DNA of 64,000 bases from Mesorhizobium tamadayense (GTDB lineage: Bacteria > Pseudomonadota > Alphaproteobacteria > Rhizobiales > Rhizobiaceae), in contig NZ_RQXT01000033.1 of NCBI RefSeq assembly GCF_003863365.1, forward strand, positions 17,725 to 81,724, given 5' to 3'. The notes under the pieces were generated by a model that did no database searches, had not been told where the DNA came from, and was given only the letters and a program-made list of their open reading frames with translations. How positions within the stretch are numbered: position 1 is the stretch's first letter; every line of letters starts with the position of its first letter. Of the stretch, positions 17,459-26,589 are shown one piece after another. Both the position numbers and the translations under genes were made by a program.

Positions 17459-18274
17459 ATGGGCAAGGTAGTGGTGGTCACCTCGGGCAAGGGAGGCGTC
17501 GGCAAGACGACCTCGACGGCCGCGCTCGGCGCTGCCGTGGCCAGGACCGGCAAGAAGGTGGCGCTGGTCGATTTCGACGTCGGCCTGAGGAACCTCGACC
17601 TCATCATGGGCGCCGAGCGCCGCGTGGTGTTCGACCTCGTCAACGTCATCCAGGGCACGGCGAAGCTGTCGCAGGCGCTGATCCGCGACAAGCGGCTGGA
17701 GACGCTCTACCTGCTGCCCGCCTCGCAGACGCGCGACAAGGACGCGCTGACCGAGGAGGGCGTCGCCGAAGTCATCGGCCGCCTGCGCCAGGTGTTCGAC
17801 TATGTCTTCTGCGACAGCCCTGCCGGCATCGAGCGCGGCGCCCAGCTTGCCATGCGCTTCGCCGACGAGGCGGTGATCGTCACCAATCCGGAAGTGAGCT
17901 CGGTGCGCGACTCCGACCGCATTATCGGCTTGCTCGACGCCCGCACCATGAAGGCCGAGCAGGGCGAGCATATCGCCAAGCATGTGCTGGTCACGCGCTA
18001 TGACGCAGCGCGCGCCGCGCGCGGCGAGATGCTGTCGATCGACGACGTGCTGGAAATCCTGTCGACGCCCCTGCTCGGCATCATCCCGGAAAGCCAGGAT
18101 GTGCTGCGCGCCTCGAACCTCGGCGCGCCGGTGACGCTGTCGGACCCGACCAATTCCGCCGCTAAGGCCTATCTCGAAGCGGCAAGACGTCTGGAAGGCG
18201 AGGACCTGCCGGTGGTCGTCCCCTTCGAACGCAAAGGCTTCCTCGACCGGCTGCTCGGAAGGAGGGCTGCATGA
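17459..18274 (+). CDS. minD: Septum site-determining ATPase MinD
   Basis: A 271-residue ParA/MinD ATPase that brings MinC to the membrane and is released by MinE. The deviant Walker A is SGKGGVGKTTST at residues 9-20, and the switch region includes FDVGLRNLDLIMG. The C-terminal amphipathic membrane-targeting helix is FERKGFLDRLLGRR. ACGGAGG lies eight bases before the ATG. Its stop overlaps the minE start by four bases (ATGA), giving translational coupling. Confidence 0.98.
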   Translation: MGKVVVVTSGKGGVGKTTSTAALGAAVARTGKKVALVDFDVGLRNLDLIMGAERRVVFDLVNVIQGTAKLSQALIRDKRLETLYLLPASQTRDKDALTEEGVAEVIGRLRQVFDYVFCDSPAGIERGAQLAMRFADEAVIVTNPEVSSVRDSDRIIGLLDARTMKAEQGEHIAKHVLVTRYDAARAARGEMLSIDDVLEILSTPLLGIIPESQDVLRASNLGAPVTLSDPTNSAAKAYLEAARRLEGEDLPVVVPFERKGFLDRLLGRRAA

Positions 18275-18543
18275 GCATTCTCGACCTCTTCAAGCGGCGC
18301 ACCAGCGCCCCGGTGGCGCGCGAGCGGCTGCAGCTGCTGCTCGCCTATGAGCGCCGGAGCCGCGGCCAGCCCGACCTTGTCTCCATCCTGCGCGAGGAGA
18401 TCATGGCGGTCATCGCCAAGCATGTGCAGATCGACCAGGACTACCTCCAGGTCTCGATGGACCGCGGCGCGACGATGTCGACGCTGGAAATCGACATCCA
18501 GATCCCGAACAAGAGCGCCATGCCGCTGGCGATGGCGGGGTGA
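18271..18543 (+). CDS. minE: Division topological specificity factor MinE
   Basis: A 90-residue MinE. The N-terminal anti-MinCD region reads MSILDLFKRR then ARERLQLLLAYERR, and the C-terminal topological domain includes ILREEIMAVIAKH. It stimulates MinD ATPase and drives Min positioning. It is the last gene of minCDE, overlapping minD, and repeat copy C starts right after its stop. Confidence 0.98.
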   Translation: MSILDLFKRRTSAPVARERLQLLLAYERRSRGQPDLVSILREEIMAVIAKHVQIDQDYLQVSMDRGATMSTLEIDIQIPNKSAMPLAMAG

Positions 18544-18546
18544 GCT

Positions 18547-18760
18547 TACCCTCCCCTTGTGGGGAGGGTCGATCCGCGAAGCGGATCGGGGCGGGGGCTG
18601 CGCCAACCCCCACCCGGACCTTCGGTCCGACCTCCCCACAAAGGGCCACAAAGGGGGAGGTAGGGCGCCGGCGCCATCACGCTGACAATCGGCGAAAGCG
18701 GCTGAGCGCGTATTCTCCGCCCTTGAGGGGGAGATGGCCGGCAGGCTAGAGGGGGGCGCT
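18547..18760. repeat. Palindromic intergenic repeat cluster, copy C
   Basis: The first module (18547-18663) has taccctccccttgtggggag and gatccgcgaagcggatc hairpins, with an inverted arm ending in cacaaagggggaggta. A duplicated piece, cacaaagggccacaaaggg, sits inside that arm. A further partial module (18712-18756) carries ctccgcccttgagggggaga. The cluster lies between convergent minE and the ABC exporter gene, where it may act as a two-way transcription barrier. Confidence 0.75.
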
Positions 18761-18802
18761 GTCCCGCCAACCTGTCAGGCCGTCCACCCCTGCGCCAACC
18801 CC

Positions 18803-20569
18803 TCACTCCGGCTGATACAGCTCATCCATGCTGAGCTTCGCCAACTCGGCAAACGGCGCCTGCTTCTTCACCTGTCCATGCTCCAGGATCACCAGGTCGT
18901 CGCAGAACGAGATCGTCGAGTGATGGTGGCTGATGACGATCGTGGTGCGGCGGCCGGCGCGCGACTTCAGCGTTTCCACGATCGCCGCTTCGGAAAGCCC
19001 GTCCACCGCGTTGGTGGCCTCGTCCAGGATCAATATGTCGGGGTCGCGCAGCAAGGCGCGGGCGAGTGCGATGCGCTGCCTTTGCCCGGCCGACAGGTTG
19101 ACGCCGCGATAGCCGACGACCGTCTGGTAGCCCTGCGGCAGCGTCTCGATGAAGCCGTGCGCCTCGGCGAGCATAGCGGCGCGGTGGGCCTCTTCCGCGC
19201 TGGCCGTGTCCTTGCCGTAGGTGATGTTGTCGAGGATCGTCCCGTCGACCAGTTCCAGCTCCTGGCTGGCCAAAGCGATATGGGCCCGCCATTCGGCCGG
19301 GTCGATCTCGCCGAGCGGCGTGCCGTCGACCAGGATCCGGCCCCCGTCCGGCTCGACGAAGCGGCAGAGCAGGTTGACGATCGTCGTCTTGCCGGCGCCG
19401 GAGCGGCCGATCAGCGCGGTGGAGCGGCCGCTCGCGATGTCGAAGCTTACCGCGTGCAGCACCGCCGCGCGCTGCTCCTCATTGGCGTAGCTGAAGCTCA
19501 CGCCCTCGAAAGCGATTTTGTCGTTCAAACCCGCGAACGGCCGGCTGCCTTGCGGCGGCGCCGGCTTGCCGTCGGGGTCGAGCAGCCAGCTCACCTCCTC
19601 CAGCGAGCCGGAAAGCCCCTGCAGCTGGCTCCAGGTCATCTGCAGCGCCCGCACATGCGGCTGCAGGCGGTAGAGCAGGATGAGGAAGGCGGCGACCAGC
19701 GGGAAGCTCAGGCCCGCGAGCCAGGCGCCGATCACCACCGCCAGGAACAGCATGGCGTGCAGCACTTCCGTCAGCGGCGCCAACGCGCCCTGGCGGCTGG
19801 AGAGCAGGAAGGCCGCCCGCCGCACGCCGTCCGATGCCTTCTCGAACGCCGCCTTCTCGCGCGCTTCCTGGCCGAAGATGCGGATCAGCCGCCCGGCATG
19901 GACGAGATGCAACATTTGCGAAGCCAGGGCGCTGTTGCGGGCAGCGACGCCGCGGCTCGGGGATCTCAGCTGCGCCGACAGCGCCATATGCGCCACTTGC
20001 ACGAGCGCTTGCCCCAGCGTCACCAGCAGCGTCATCTGCCAGGAAAGCAGCAGCAGGAAGACGAGCAGGATCACCGCCGCCGAGGCGCTGACGATGGCGC
20101 CCAGCATCCCCTGGATAGCGTCGGAGGCGCGCCAGGATTCGTTGGAGATGATGTTGAGCAGCCGGCCCGGGCTCTCCTTCAGGAAGAAGGGATAGCCGAT
20201 CTCGAGCAGCCGCGCCGCAAGTGCGCCGCGGATCGATTGGCTCGCCTTGCCGTAGATATGGGCCGTCAGCACCGAATTGGCGAAGGCGAGCAGGTTCTTG
20301 AGCAGGATCGAGCCGAGGATCGCGGCAGCAATCGCGATCAGCCGCTCGCGCTCGCCGAGCCCCGCGCCGACCTTCTGCAGCAGGGCGGAGAGGCCGGCCA
20401 TGCCCGTCGCCTCGCCATGCCCCATGATGATGCCGAGCAGCGGGATGATGAGCCCGATGCCGAGACCTTCGAGCGCGGCACTGGCAAGCCCGAGCGCGAC
20501 GACGACGGGCAGCAGGCCGAGCTGCCGCCGGCCGAGCGCATGGCGCAGCATCGGCAGCGTCCCGCTCAT
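18803..20569 (-). CDS. ABC exporter with fused membrane and ATPase domains
   Basis: A 588-residue half-transporter, MsbA/PglK-like in layout. The membrane domain (about residues 1-315) has about six helices. The ATPase domain carries Walker A GRSGAGKTT near residue 385, signature LSAGQRQR, Walker B ILILDEATNAVD and the H-loop in VISHHHST. It likely flips a lipid-linked glycan or glycolipid. It is the last gene in a four-gene operon with two glycosyltransferases and an acyltransferase, and its ATG overlaps the stop of the preceding gene. That context favours export of a surface polysaccharide or its lipid-linked precursor. Confidence 0.93.
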   Translation of the reverse strand: MSGTLPMLRHALGRRQLGLLPVVVALGLASAALEGLGIGLIIPLLGIIMGHGEATGMAGLSALLQKVGAGLGERERLIAIAAAILGSILLKNLLAFANSVLTAHIYGKASQSIRGALAARLLEIGYPFFLKESPGRLLNIISNESWRASDAIQGMLGAIVSASAAVILLVFLLLLSWQMTLLVTLGQALVQVAHMALSAQLRSPSRGVAARNSALASQMLHLVHAGRLIRIFGQEAREKAAFEKASDGVRRAAFLLSSRQGALAPLTEVLHAMLFLAVVIGAWLAGLSFPLVAAFLILLYRLQPHVRALQMTWSQLQGLSGSLEEVSWLLDPDGKPAPPQGSRPFAGLNDKIAFEGVSFSYANEEQRAAVLHAVSFDIASGRSTALIGRSGAGKTTIVNLLCRFVEPDGGRILVDGTPLGEIDPAEWRAHIALASQELELVDGTILDNITYGKDTASAEEAHRAAMLAEAHGFIETLPQGYQTVVGYRGVNLSAGQRQRIALARALLRDPDILILDEATNAVDGLSEAAIVETLKSRAGRRTTIVISHHHSTISFCDDLVILEHGQVKKQAPFAELAKLSMDELYQPE

Positions 20570-21597
20570 CGCGCGCCGGCCTCCGCCTTGGCCTCGGTGG
20601 TTTCCTGGGCGAGTCGCGCTTGCCGATCCGGCCGCCCGGCGAGCACAAGCAATGTGAGCTTCGCCGCGCCCGCGAGGTTCATCAAAACGATCGGCCAGTG
20701 CGACAGCTTGAGATCGCTGTCGAATCGCGGGCCGCCGGCGAGCTCACGCAGCGCCGCCCGAACCGCCCAGTAGAAATGGCGAAGCAGCCAGGGCGCGCGG
20801 CGGAAATGCTTGAGGCACAGCGCGCCGTTGCCGAAATGATAGTCGCGGTGCAGCCGGTCGACCGCCTTGCGGTCGCGCCGTCCGTGGTGGTGGAAGATCG
20901 TCATGTCGGGCACGTATTCGACCGGTATGCCGGCAAGCATCGCGCGCACCAGATAATCCGTGTCCTCGGCCGAGCGCAGCGCCCCGCCGGCGCCGAAGCG
21001 TTCGTCGAAGGGGCCGATGCGCGCGGCGACGTCGCGGTGCATGGTCATGTTGCAGCCGAGCACGAAGCCGCCCGGATGGATGGCCTGCGTCAGCCGCTCG
21101 CGCTTGTCGCAGCGCTTGATGGTGAAGGGCAGGTCGCGCGCGTCGCCGATTTCGACGCGGCCGCCGCGGATCAGCCATTTCTCGCCGCTCGCATAATGCC
21201 GCTCGAGGTCGACGAGGTAGCCGCGCTCGAGCCTGCAGTCGTCGTCGACGAAGACCAGCACCCGCCCGCGCGCCCGCGCCAGCCCCGCATTGCGCGCCGC
21301 CGCCAGCCCGGGCCGAGGCTCCGAGATCGCCGTCAGCGGAATGGCCGACCTGCCGGCGAGCGCCGAGAGATAGCCGGCCGTACCGTCGCGCGAGCCGTTG
21401 TCGACCACCACCAGCTCGGCGGCGAAGGCGGGATGCGCAAGGCAGGCGGCCTGGATCGAACCGATGCAGGCTTCGAGCACGGCCATCCGGTCGCGCGTGC
21501 AGACGATGAAGGAGACCTGCGGCCGCTGCCTCGGCCAGGGAGGGACGGGCAGAACCGGGCGGGGGCGCTGCAGCAGCGGACGGTGCTCGGCGTTCAT
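20566..21597 (-). CDS. Family 2 glycosyltransferase
   Basis: A 343-residue inverting GT-A glycosyltransferase. The nucleotide-sugar site is seen in VSFIVCTRDR near residue 26 and ELVVVDNGSRDGT. The metal-binding DXD-type motif is FVDDDC, and the acceptor-side acid is probably in the RSAEDTDYLVRA motif. The C-terminal part has a hydrophobic stretch (PIVLMNLAGAAKLTLLVLAG) that may hold it at the membrane. The ATG at 21597 overlaps the previous stop as ATGA, which settles the start; the frame is open to 21765 but that overlaps the upstream gene. It likely adds one sugar of the repeat unit. Confidence 0.92.
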   Translation of the reverse strand: MNAEHRPLLQRPRPVLPVPPWPRQRPQVSFIVCTRDRMAVLEACIGSIQAACLAHPAFAAELVVVDNGSRDGTAGYLSALAGRSAIPLTAISEPRPGLAAARNAGLARARGRVLVFVDDDCRLERGYLVDLERHYASGEKWLIRGGRVEIGDARDLPFTIKRCDKRERLTQAIHPGGFVLGCNMTMHRDVAARIGPFDERFGAGGALRSAEDTDYLVRAMLAGIPVEYVPDMTIFHHHGRRDRKAVDRLHRDYHFGNGALCLKHFRRAPWLLRHFYWAVRAALRELAGGPRFDSDLKLSHWPIVLMNLAGAAKLTLLVLAGRPDRQARLAQETTEAKAEAGAR

Positions 21598-22700
21598 GCT
21601 GCCCCCATTCTGTAGGGCGCCAGCACCGTTCGCGCCGACCTGGTTTTGGCGTAATAGGTCACCAAGTCCGCCTGCTTGCCGGCCCACATCGAAACCTGGC
21701 TCAGCCAGGGCGCCCGGGCGCCGGGGCTGAGCGCATATTTCTCGCGCCGGCGGATGGCGTTCCATTTCCCCGTCAGTGTCAGCAATTCATGCGACAGCGC
21801 GGGCCGCTCCTCGTCGTTGACGAGCTGGTAGAGGAAATAGAACAGGTTCAGCGCGCCGGCTTCGAAGCCCGGCCGCGTCGTATCGGGCAGTGTCGCGATC
21901 CGCTCCTCCAGCGCGCGGATGAAATCCGCCGCCCGGCGCACGGTCTCGAACGAGACGCGATCGCCGATGGCGCGCAGATTCTCACTGTCCTCAGCCAAGC
22001 CCTCGCGCTCGAGGTTTTCGCCGACGATCCTGAGATGCGTGCGCCGCATCTCGTTCATGTGCCGGCTGGTCACGCTGCCGGCGTGCACCCGGTAGACCAG
22101 CAAGCTCTCCGCCATCATGGCCGCCGGATAGCGGTCGGCGAGCCGCCGGAAGAGGTCGAAATCCTCGGCATGCCGGTAAGCGCCGTCGTAATGGAGGTCG
22201 GCTTCCGCAATGACGTTGCGGTTGTAGACCACCGTCGGATGCATGAAGATGGTGAAGAACTTCGACAGCACGGGAAGGCCAAGGCGGAACACCGGATCGA
22301 GCCGACCCTTGGCGATGCGGCCGCGCAGCAATGGATCGACGAGCGAGCCGCAGAAGCCGAGCTCGGGCCGCGCGGCAAACAGCGCCGCCTGGCGCGCCAG
22401 CCGCCAGGGATAGGCGAAGTCGTCGGCGTCCATGCGCGCGACGAGCTCGCCCTGCGCGACCGCCAGCCCCTCGTTGAGGCTGGCGACGAGGCCGCGATTC
22501 TCGCGTGATATTATGGAGACGCGGCTGTCGTCCCGGCGGAAGCGCTCGAGGATCTCCAGCGACCGGTCGGTCGAACCGTCGTCGACAGCGATCACTTCGA
22601 GCCGGCCGTAGTCCTGCCGCAGGATCGAGCCGATCGCGGCGCCGACATAGGGCTCGGCATTATAGACCGGCAGCAGCACGGAGATGAGGGGACGTGCCAT
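21594..22700 (-). CDS. Family 2 glycosyltransferase
   Basis: A 368-residue GT-A enzyme. The N-terminus SVLLPVYNAEPYVGAAI is textbook GT2. VIAVDDGSTDRSLEIL binds the nucleotide, and the DXD motif lies in ARMDADDFAYPWRL. A later HAEDFDLFRRL is the ED-type catalytic motif. I start at the ATG at 22700, two bases past the stop of the upstream acyltransferase gene; the longer open frame to 23480 lies on top of that gene. It differs from the following GT2 in its longer C-terminal helical domain. Confidence 0.93.
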   Translation of the reverse strand: MARPLISVLLPVYNAEPYVGAAIGSILRQDYGRLEVIAVDDGSTDRSLEILERFRRDDSRVSIISRENRGLVASLNEGLAVAQGELVARMDADDFAYPWRLARQAALFAARPELGFCGSLVDPLLRGRIAKGRLDPVFRLGLPVLSKFFTIFMHPTVVYNRNVIAEADLHYDGAYRHAEDFDLFRRLADRYPAAMMAESLLVYRVHAGSVTSRHMNEMRRTHLRIVGENLEREGLAEDSENLRAIGDRVSFETVRRAADFIRALEERIATLPDTTRPGFEAGALNLFYFLYQLVNDEERPALSHELLTLTGKWNAIRRREKYALSPGARAPWLSQVSMWAGKQADLVTYYAKTRSARTVLAPYRMGAA

Positions 22701-22702
22701 GG

Positions 22703-23857
22703 TCAGCTCGGGTCCGTCGGCTGCAGGCCGAGCGCCGCTTTTGCGCCAGGATACGTGGCGCCGAACCGTCGGGCTTCGCCCGGCGTAGGTGTGCGCCCGC
22801 GCGCGACATAAGGAAAGTAGCGCTTGAGGCCGTTGAGCGGCTTCTCGAACAGCACCCAGGAGAGCGAGGCGACAATCAGCGTGGCGGCGCCCGCGACCAG
22901 GAACCGGCCCGGTCCCTGTTCCGAGACGTTGAGCGGGATCCATGGCTGCGCCTTGACGGCATAGGCCAGAAGGATCGGGTGATAGAGATAGACGCCGTAG
23001 CTGATGCGGCCGAGGAAAAGCAGCGGCGGCAGTTCGGCCAGCCTGCCCAGCCTGCCGCCAAGGCCGGTGGAGCAGGCGGCGACCATCGCCGCCAGCGGCG
23101 CCAGCGGCAGCACCTGCACCAGCAGCCAGCGCGGCCACTCCCACGTCGAGTCCGCCGGCCCCGGATCCGACCAGACGACGAGCAGGAAGATCGCTGCCAG
23201 GGCCGGCCAGCCGAGCCGCAACCATCGCGGCAACTCGGCGCCCCTGGCGCGGCGCGCGGCAAGCAGGGCGCCGCAGCCAAGCGCGTCCATCGAGGCCGGC
23301 GGCAACAGGTCGCGCGCGAGCGCCGGGTCGGCGGCGATCGGCCAGTAGAAGCGGTAGGCGAGCGAGAAGGCGATGACGCCGATGGTGATCGCCTCGATGC
23401 GCTTGCGCGGGGCCAGAAGCACGATCAGCGGCCAGGCGAGATAGAACTGCTCCTCGATGCTGAGGCTCCAGAAATGGCAAAGCAGCCAGGGGTTCCAGTC
23501 GTTGCGCAGCGCGTACCAGAAATTCGAGAGGTAGAGCGCATGCCAGGCGAGCGACGATCTGGATTGTTCCAGGTCGGTCAGCCAGACGAGCCCCAGTACC
23601 GCGAAATAGGGCGGGAATATGCGGATCACGCGCCGGGCATAGAAGGAACGCAGCGCCGGTCCGGCCTCGAATTGGCCGGCGTCGCGCGCGTCCAGCAAGA
23701 GCCGGGTGATCAGGAAGCCGGAGAGCACGAAGAACAGCCTGACCCCGAGATGGCCGAGGAAGGACGAGCCGCCGGGCGCGAGGAAATGCGCGTAGAGCAC
23801 CAGTGTCACCGCAACGGCCCGCAGCGTGTCCAACTGGATGTCGCGCGCGTTCGCCAT
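22703..23857 (-). CDS. Acyltransferase 3 (OafA/ExoZ-like) membrane protein
   Basis: A 384-residue integral membrane O-acyltransferase, which moves an acyl group (often acetyl) onto a sugar of surface or exopolysaccharide. Family marks are the N-terminal LDTLRAVAVTLVLYAHF, the RIFPPYF helix, and HFWSLSIEEQFYLAWP. About ten hydrophobic segments follow, including ISYGVYLYHPILLAYAV. I start at the ATG at 23857 because the N-terminus there matches the family, although the ribosome binding site is weak. It is the first gene of the operon. Confidence 0.92.
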   Translation of the reverse strand: MANARDIQLDTLRAVAVTLVLYAHFLAPGGSSFLGHLGVRLFFVLSGFLITRLLLDARDAGQFEAGPALRSFYARRVIRIFPPYFAVLGLVWLTDLEQSRSSLAWHALYLSNFWYALRNDWNPWLLCHFWSLSIEEQFYLAWPLIVLLAPRKRIEAITIGVIAFSLAYRFYWPIAADPALARDLLPPASMDALGCGALLAARRARGAELPRWLRLGWPALAAIFLLVVWSDPGPADSTWEWPRWLLVQVLPLAPLAAMVAACSTGLGGRLGRLAELPPLLFLGRISYGVYLYHPILLAYAVKAQPWIPLNVSEQGPGRFLVAGAATLIVASLSWVLFEKPLNGLKRYFPYVARGRTPTPGEARRFGATYPGAKAALGLQPTDPS

Positions 23858-24448
23858 CAGCAGCGTCCGCCAGGTCTGTCGCGATACGCGGCGATAGATG
23901 TGCAAACGTCGCTGCTTGTCGACGAATTTCCCTTCAGGCCGAAGGCACAATCCTTGCCGGCCAGCGAAATGCCCGTCCGGGTCACTATAATGGCAGCCTC
24001 CACCAGGCATGCCCCCAGCCCACGATTGTCGCGGTCGATGTTGCAGCGCAATACAAAATGCTTACGGCCCTGAAATAAGATGTGATGCAGGAAGGCGGAG
24101 GAATAGTTGCCGCTTAAAAATATTCGCGGGCCATCCAATGGTCCTATGTAATCATGGGCAGTTGGTCGGAGTTTTGAGAAGTATTTATCGCTAAGGATGT
24201 TGGGACATCGTGTCAGCAACCATAACGGGTGTATTAGGAGTATTGAAAGAAGGGCCCGATCGTGGCACTTCATTCTTCAATCGAGCTTCAAAAAAGCCCC
24301 TTGAATTTCAAGGCCTTGTGCGGTGCGGCAAGCCTGCTGGCAGGTGGCAGCCTCCTTGTCCCACCATCCGCCTCCTGCTGCCTCACGACAGCGTCGCCGC
24401 CAGGGCTTATCTCCGCATCCGACCAAAAGGGCAGGGGATGGAGAGGAA
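23858..24448. other. Long divergent intergenic region
   Basis: This 591-bp spacer separates the polysaccharide operon (minus) from the EamA exporter (plus). The part at 24030-24290 is clearly AT-richer than its surroundings, as expected for promoters. Open frames here on either strand lack good starts and do not look like proteins. No repeat or hairpin stands out. Confidence 0.4.
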
Positions 24449-25354
24449 GTGACGTCGACGCCGATTGCAAAACCACAGCCGCTGCTGGGCGCCTTGCCCG
24501 TCCTCGGCCTGCTTGGCGCCATCCTTTCGGTGCAGGTTGGCGCCGCCTTCGCCAAGGGTCTGTTTCCGGTTCTCGGCGCACAGGGCACGACGATGCTCAG
24601 GCTCGCCATCGGCGCGCTGATGCTGGCGGCGGTGCTCAGGCCATGGAAGGTGCTGCCGACACGAAGGGGGCTGCCCTGGCTTGCTGCCTATGGCGTCACC
24701 GTCTCGGTCATGAACCTGCTCTTCTATGCCGCGCTCGAGCGCATTCCGCTGGGCATCTGCGTGGCGCTCGAATTCACCGGTCCGCTTTTCGTCGCCACGC
24801 TTGGCTCCAGGCGCCTCCTCGACCTTGTCTGGGTGGCGCTGGCGGTCGCCGGCATCGTGCTGCTCTCGCCGTTTGCCGATGTCAACTATGGGGCCGATAT
24901 CAGCCGTGGGCTCGATCCGGCGGGCGTGCTGCTTGCGCTTGCCGCGGGCGGTTGCTGGGGGCTCTATATCATCTTCGCGCAGAAGGCCGGCGCCGAGCTT
25001 GGCGCCCGCACCTCGGCCTATGGCATGGCGATCGCCGCGCTGGTCGCGCTGCCTTTCGGCTTCACAGCCGCGGAGCCTTATCTCGCCGACCCGCATGTCA
25101 TGGCGGCCGCGGTCGTCGTCGGCCTGTTCTCCAGCGCGCTGCCCTTCTGGCTGGAGATGATGGTGCTCGCCAGAATGCCGGCGAAAGTCTATGGCATGAT
25201 CGTCTGCCTGGAGCCCGCGGGCGGCGCGCTGACCGGTTTTCTCTTCCTGCATGAGCGCCTGAGCGCCTTGCAATGCGCCGGTATCGCTGCCGTGATCGCC
25301 GCCGCCCTCGGCGCGGCCGTGACGGCGAGAGCGCCGGTCCCGTCGCCCAATTAA
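24449..25354 (+). CDS. EamA-family amino acid exporter (RhtA-like)
   Basis: A 301-residue inner-membrane protein with ten predicted helices in two EamA repeats. Family landmarks are FPVLGAQGTTMLRLAIGAL, LGICVALEFTGPLFVA and the second-repeat motif LEPAGGALTGFLFLHERLS. It resembles RhtA, which exports threonine and homoserine. The GTG at 24449 after GGAGAGGAA is chosen because the first membrane segment then begins at a normal distance; upstream in-frame starts give an unlikely N-terminus. It appears monocistronic. Confidence 0.88.
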   Translation: MTSTPIAKPQPLLGALPVLGLLGAILSVQVGAAFAKGLFPVLGAQGTTMLRLAIGALMLAAVLRPWKVLPTRRGLPWLAAYGVTVSVMNLLFYAALERIPLGICVALEFTGPLFVATLGSRRLLDLVWVALAVAGIVLLSPFADVNYGADISRGLDPAGVLLALAAGGCWGLYIIFAQKAGAELGARTSAYGMAIAALVALPFGFTAAEPYLADPHVMAAAVVVGLFSSALPFWLEMMVLARMPAKVYGMIVCLEPAGGALTGFLFLHERLSALQCAGIAAVIAAALGAAVTARAPVPSPN

Positions 25355-25503
25355 AGGCTCGATGCATGCCGCCGAAGCAAGGACTTACAGCGCGCCGCTT
25401 CGATCCGTATCGCGCCTTATTCACGTAAGAAAAAAGCTGTGCGCGCAGCCGCGCCCGACCACATCTGATGGTTGAGATAAGACTTAGGTCCGATATTTTC
25501 GCT

Positions 25504-25545
25504 AAAAGGTCTGAGAAAACAAGACAAGGGTCGTGGGCCACTTCC
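25504..25545 (+). promoter_or_regulatory. Bipartite element upstream of the first Gly/Asn-rich gene
   Basis: The element is aaaaggtctga, 13 unrelated bases, then gggtcgtgggccacttcc. The same two blocks with the same 13-base gap occur at 26590-26631 upstream of the paralogous gene. The gap differs while the blocks are kept, which points to selection, for example a promoter or operator. It ends 92 bp before the start codon. Confidence 0.6.
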
Positions 25546-25637
25546 CCGCGACGCGCTGATTGGGGATGCTGATGCTGCGACATTGCCGGTGGGGTAGTTC
25601 GGCCGAAGGGTTGGATGGCTGGCAAGGGGAGAATGGG

Positions 25638-26135
25638 ATGCGCGTATCGCGCAGGGGCTGCAGGCTTGTCTTGCGGGCGCTGACTGCGCTGGCGCTTGTT
25701 ATCGCGCCTTTTCATCTCTCCGTCGAAGGATTTGTCGCGACCAAGGCCTATGCCGGCAAGGGCGGCAACGGCGGCGGGAACGGCGGCGGCGGAAATAGTG
25801 GCGGCGGAAACAGCGGCGGCGGGAATAGCGGAAACGGGAACGGCAACAGCGGCGGAAACAACGGAAATAGCAATTCTGGGGGCAACAGCAACAGTGGCGG
25901 AAACAGCGGCAACAGCAAGGGCGCAAAGAACAGCGCCGCCGATGCCGCCGATCACGTGAATGCTCTGACCGGCGACAAGGTTGAGATCGGCGCCAATAGC
26001 ATCCACGTCACGCACCGGAACGGAATGAAGGAGACGGTTGAGAACGGCAGGTTCAGGATGGAGGACAAGTTTGGTCGCACCATCGTCGAGCGCAAGGCCA
26101 CAATGGCCGATCTCAATCGCCTGAAGAGTTTGTGA
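25638..26135 (+). CDS. Exported Gly/Asn/Ser-rich protein, paralogue 1
   Basis: A 165-residue protein. The N-terminus is a signal peptide (MRVSRRGCRLVLRALTALAL continuing to AYA near residue 39). Residues 40-95 are low-complexity Gly/Asn/Ser repeats (NGGG, NSGG, NSGN units). The C-terminal 60 residues form a conserved domain with VTHRNGMKE, ENGRFRM and GRTIVERKAT. The ATG at 25638 follows GGGGAGAATGGG and fits the signal peptide; an earlier ATG at 25560 does not. A paralogue with the same three-part layout lies 611 bp downstream. The glycine-rich part is likely disordered. Function unknown; a secreted or surface matrix role is a guess. Confidence 0.85.
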   Translation: MRVSRRGCRLVLRALTALALVIAPFHLSVEGFVATKAYAGKGGNGGGNGGGGNSGGGNSGGGNSGNGNGNSGGNNGNSNSGGNSNSGGNSGNSKGAKNSAADAADHVNALTGDKVEIGANSIHVTHRNGMKETVENGRFRMEDKFGRTIVERKATMADLNRLKSL

Positions 26136-26277
26136 GAGCAGAGTTTGTGAGAGCGAGGTTCTATCTGGGTTAGATCTTTAAGGGACCAAAGGTCAGCGCT
26201 GCAAAATCAGGTTGCCACCTTTTGCTTCGTCTCTTCGGTCCTGATCGTCTTACGACAGAACTCCCGCTGCTCACTTT

Positions 26278-26307
26278 ACCCCCGCCTTTTGGCGGGGGTA
26301 CTTTTTT
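26278..26307 (+). terminator. Rho-independent terminator
   Basis: A 9-bp perfect stem (acccccgcc with ggcgggggt) and a 4-base loop is followed by acttttttg. It is the clearest intrinsic terminator in the window. It ends the transcript of the first Gly/Asn-rich gene, 143 bp past its stop. Confidence 0.85.
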
Positions 26308-26589
26308 GGGCCCTTGGGATGGCTGCCGGTAAGGCGGGCTCTTGGCGCATGGCCCCGCAGGTCGGGGAAAATCCATGCACAAATCAAAGCGTTACGGCAC
26401 TTTTTGCGTCCAAGGCGGGCGCGTGCGCCATAGCATGCCGCGGTTCGTTGAGTGTCCGCGTGGGTTCTCGCAAGCCACAGTCATAATGAATTGCTGGCCA
26501 ATTTCCAAGGGATTTGGTTAACGCAACGGCAGTCGCGGCTTCGAGCTGTTTCTTCCGCAGGTTGCGACAATGGTCCCCAAACGACCGCA

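Noticed and set aside
18734..20773. 679-codon plus-strand frame
   Set aside because: Antisense to the ABC exporter, which has all Walker and signature motifs. The plus-strand reading has no motif.
23857..24273. 138-codon minus-strand frame upstream of the acyltransferase
   Set aside because: It reads MKCHDRALLSILLIHPLWLL and so on in an AT-rich promoter region. Low-quality composition and an end exactly at the acyltransferase start suggest chance.
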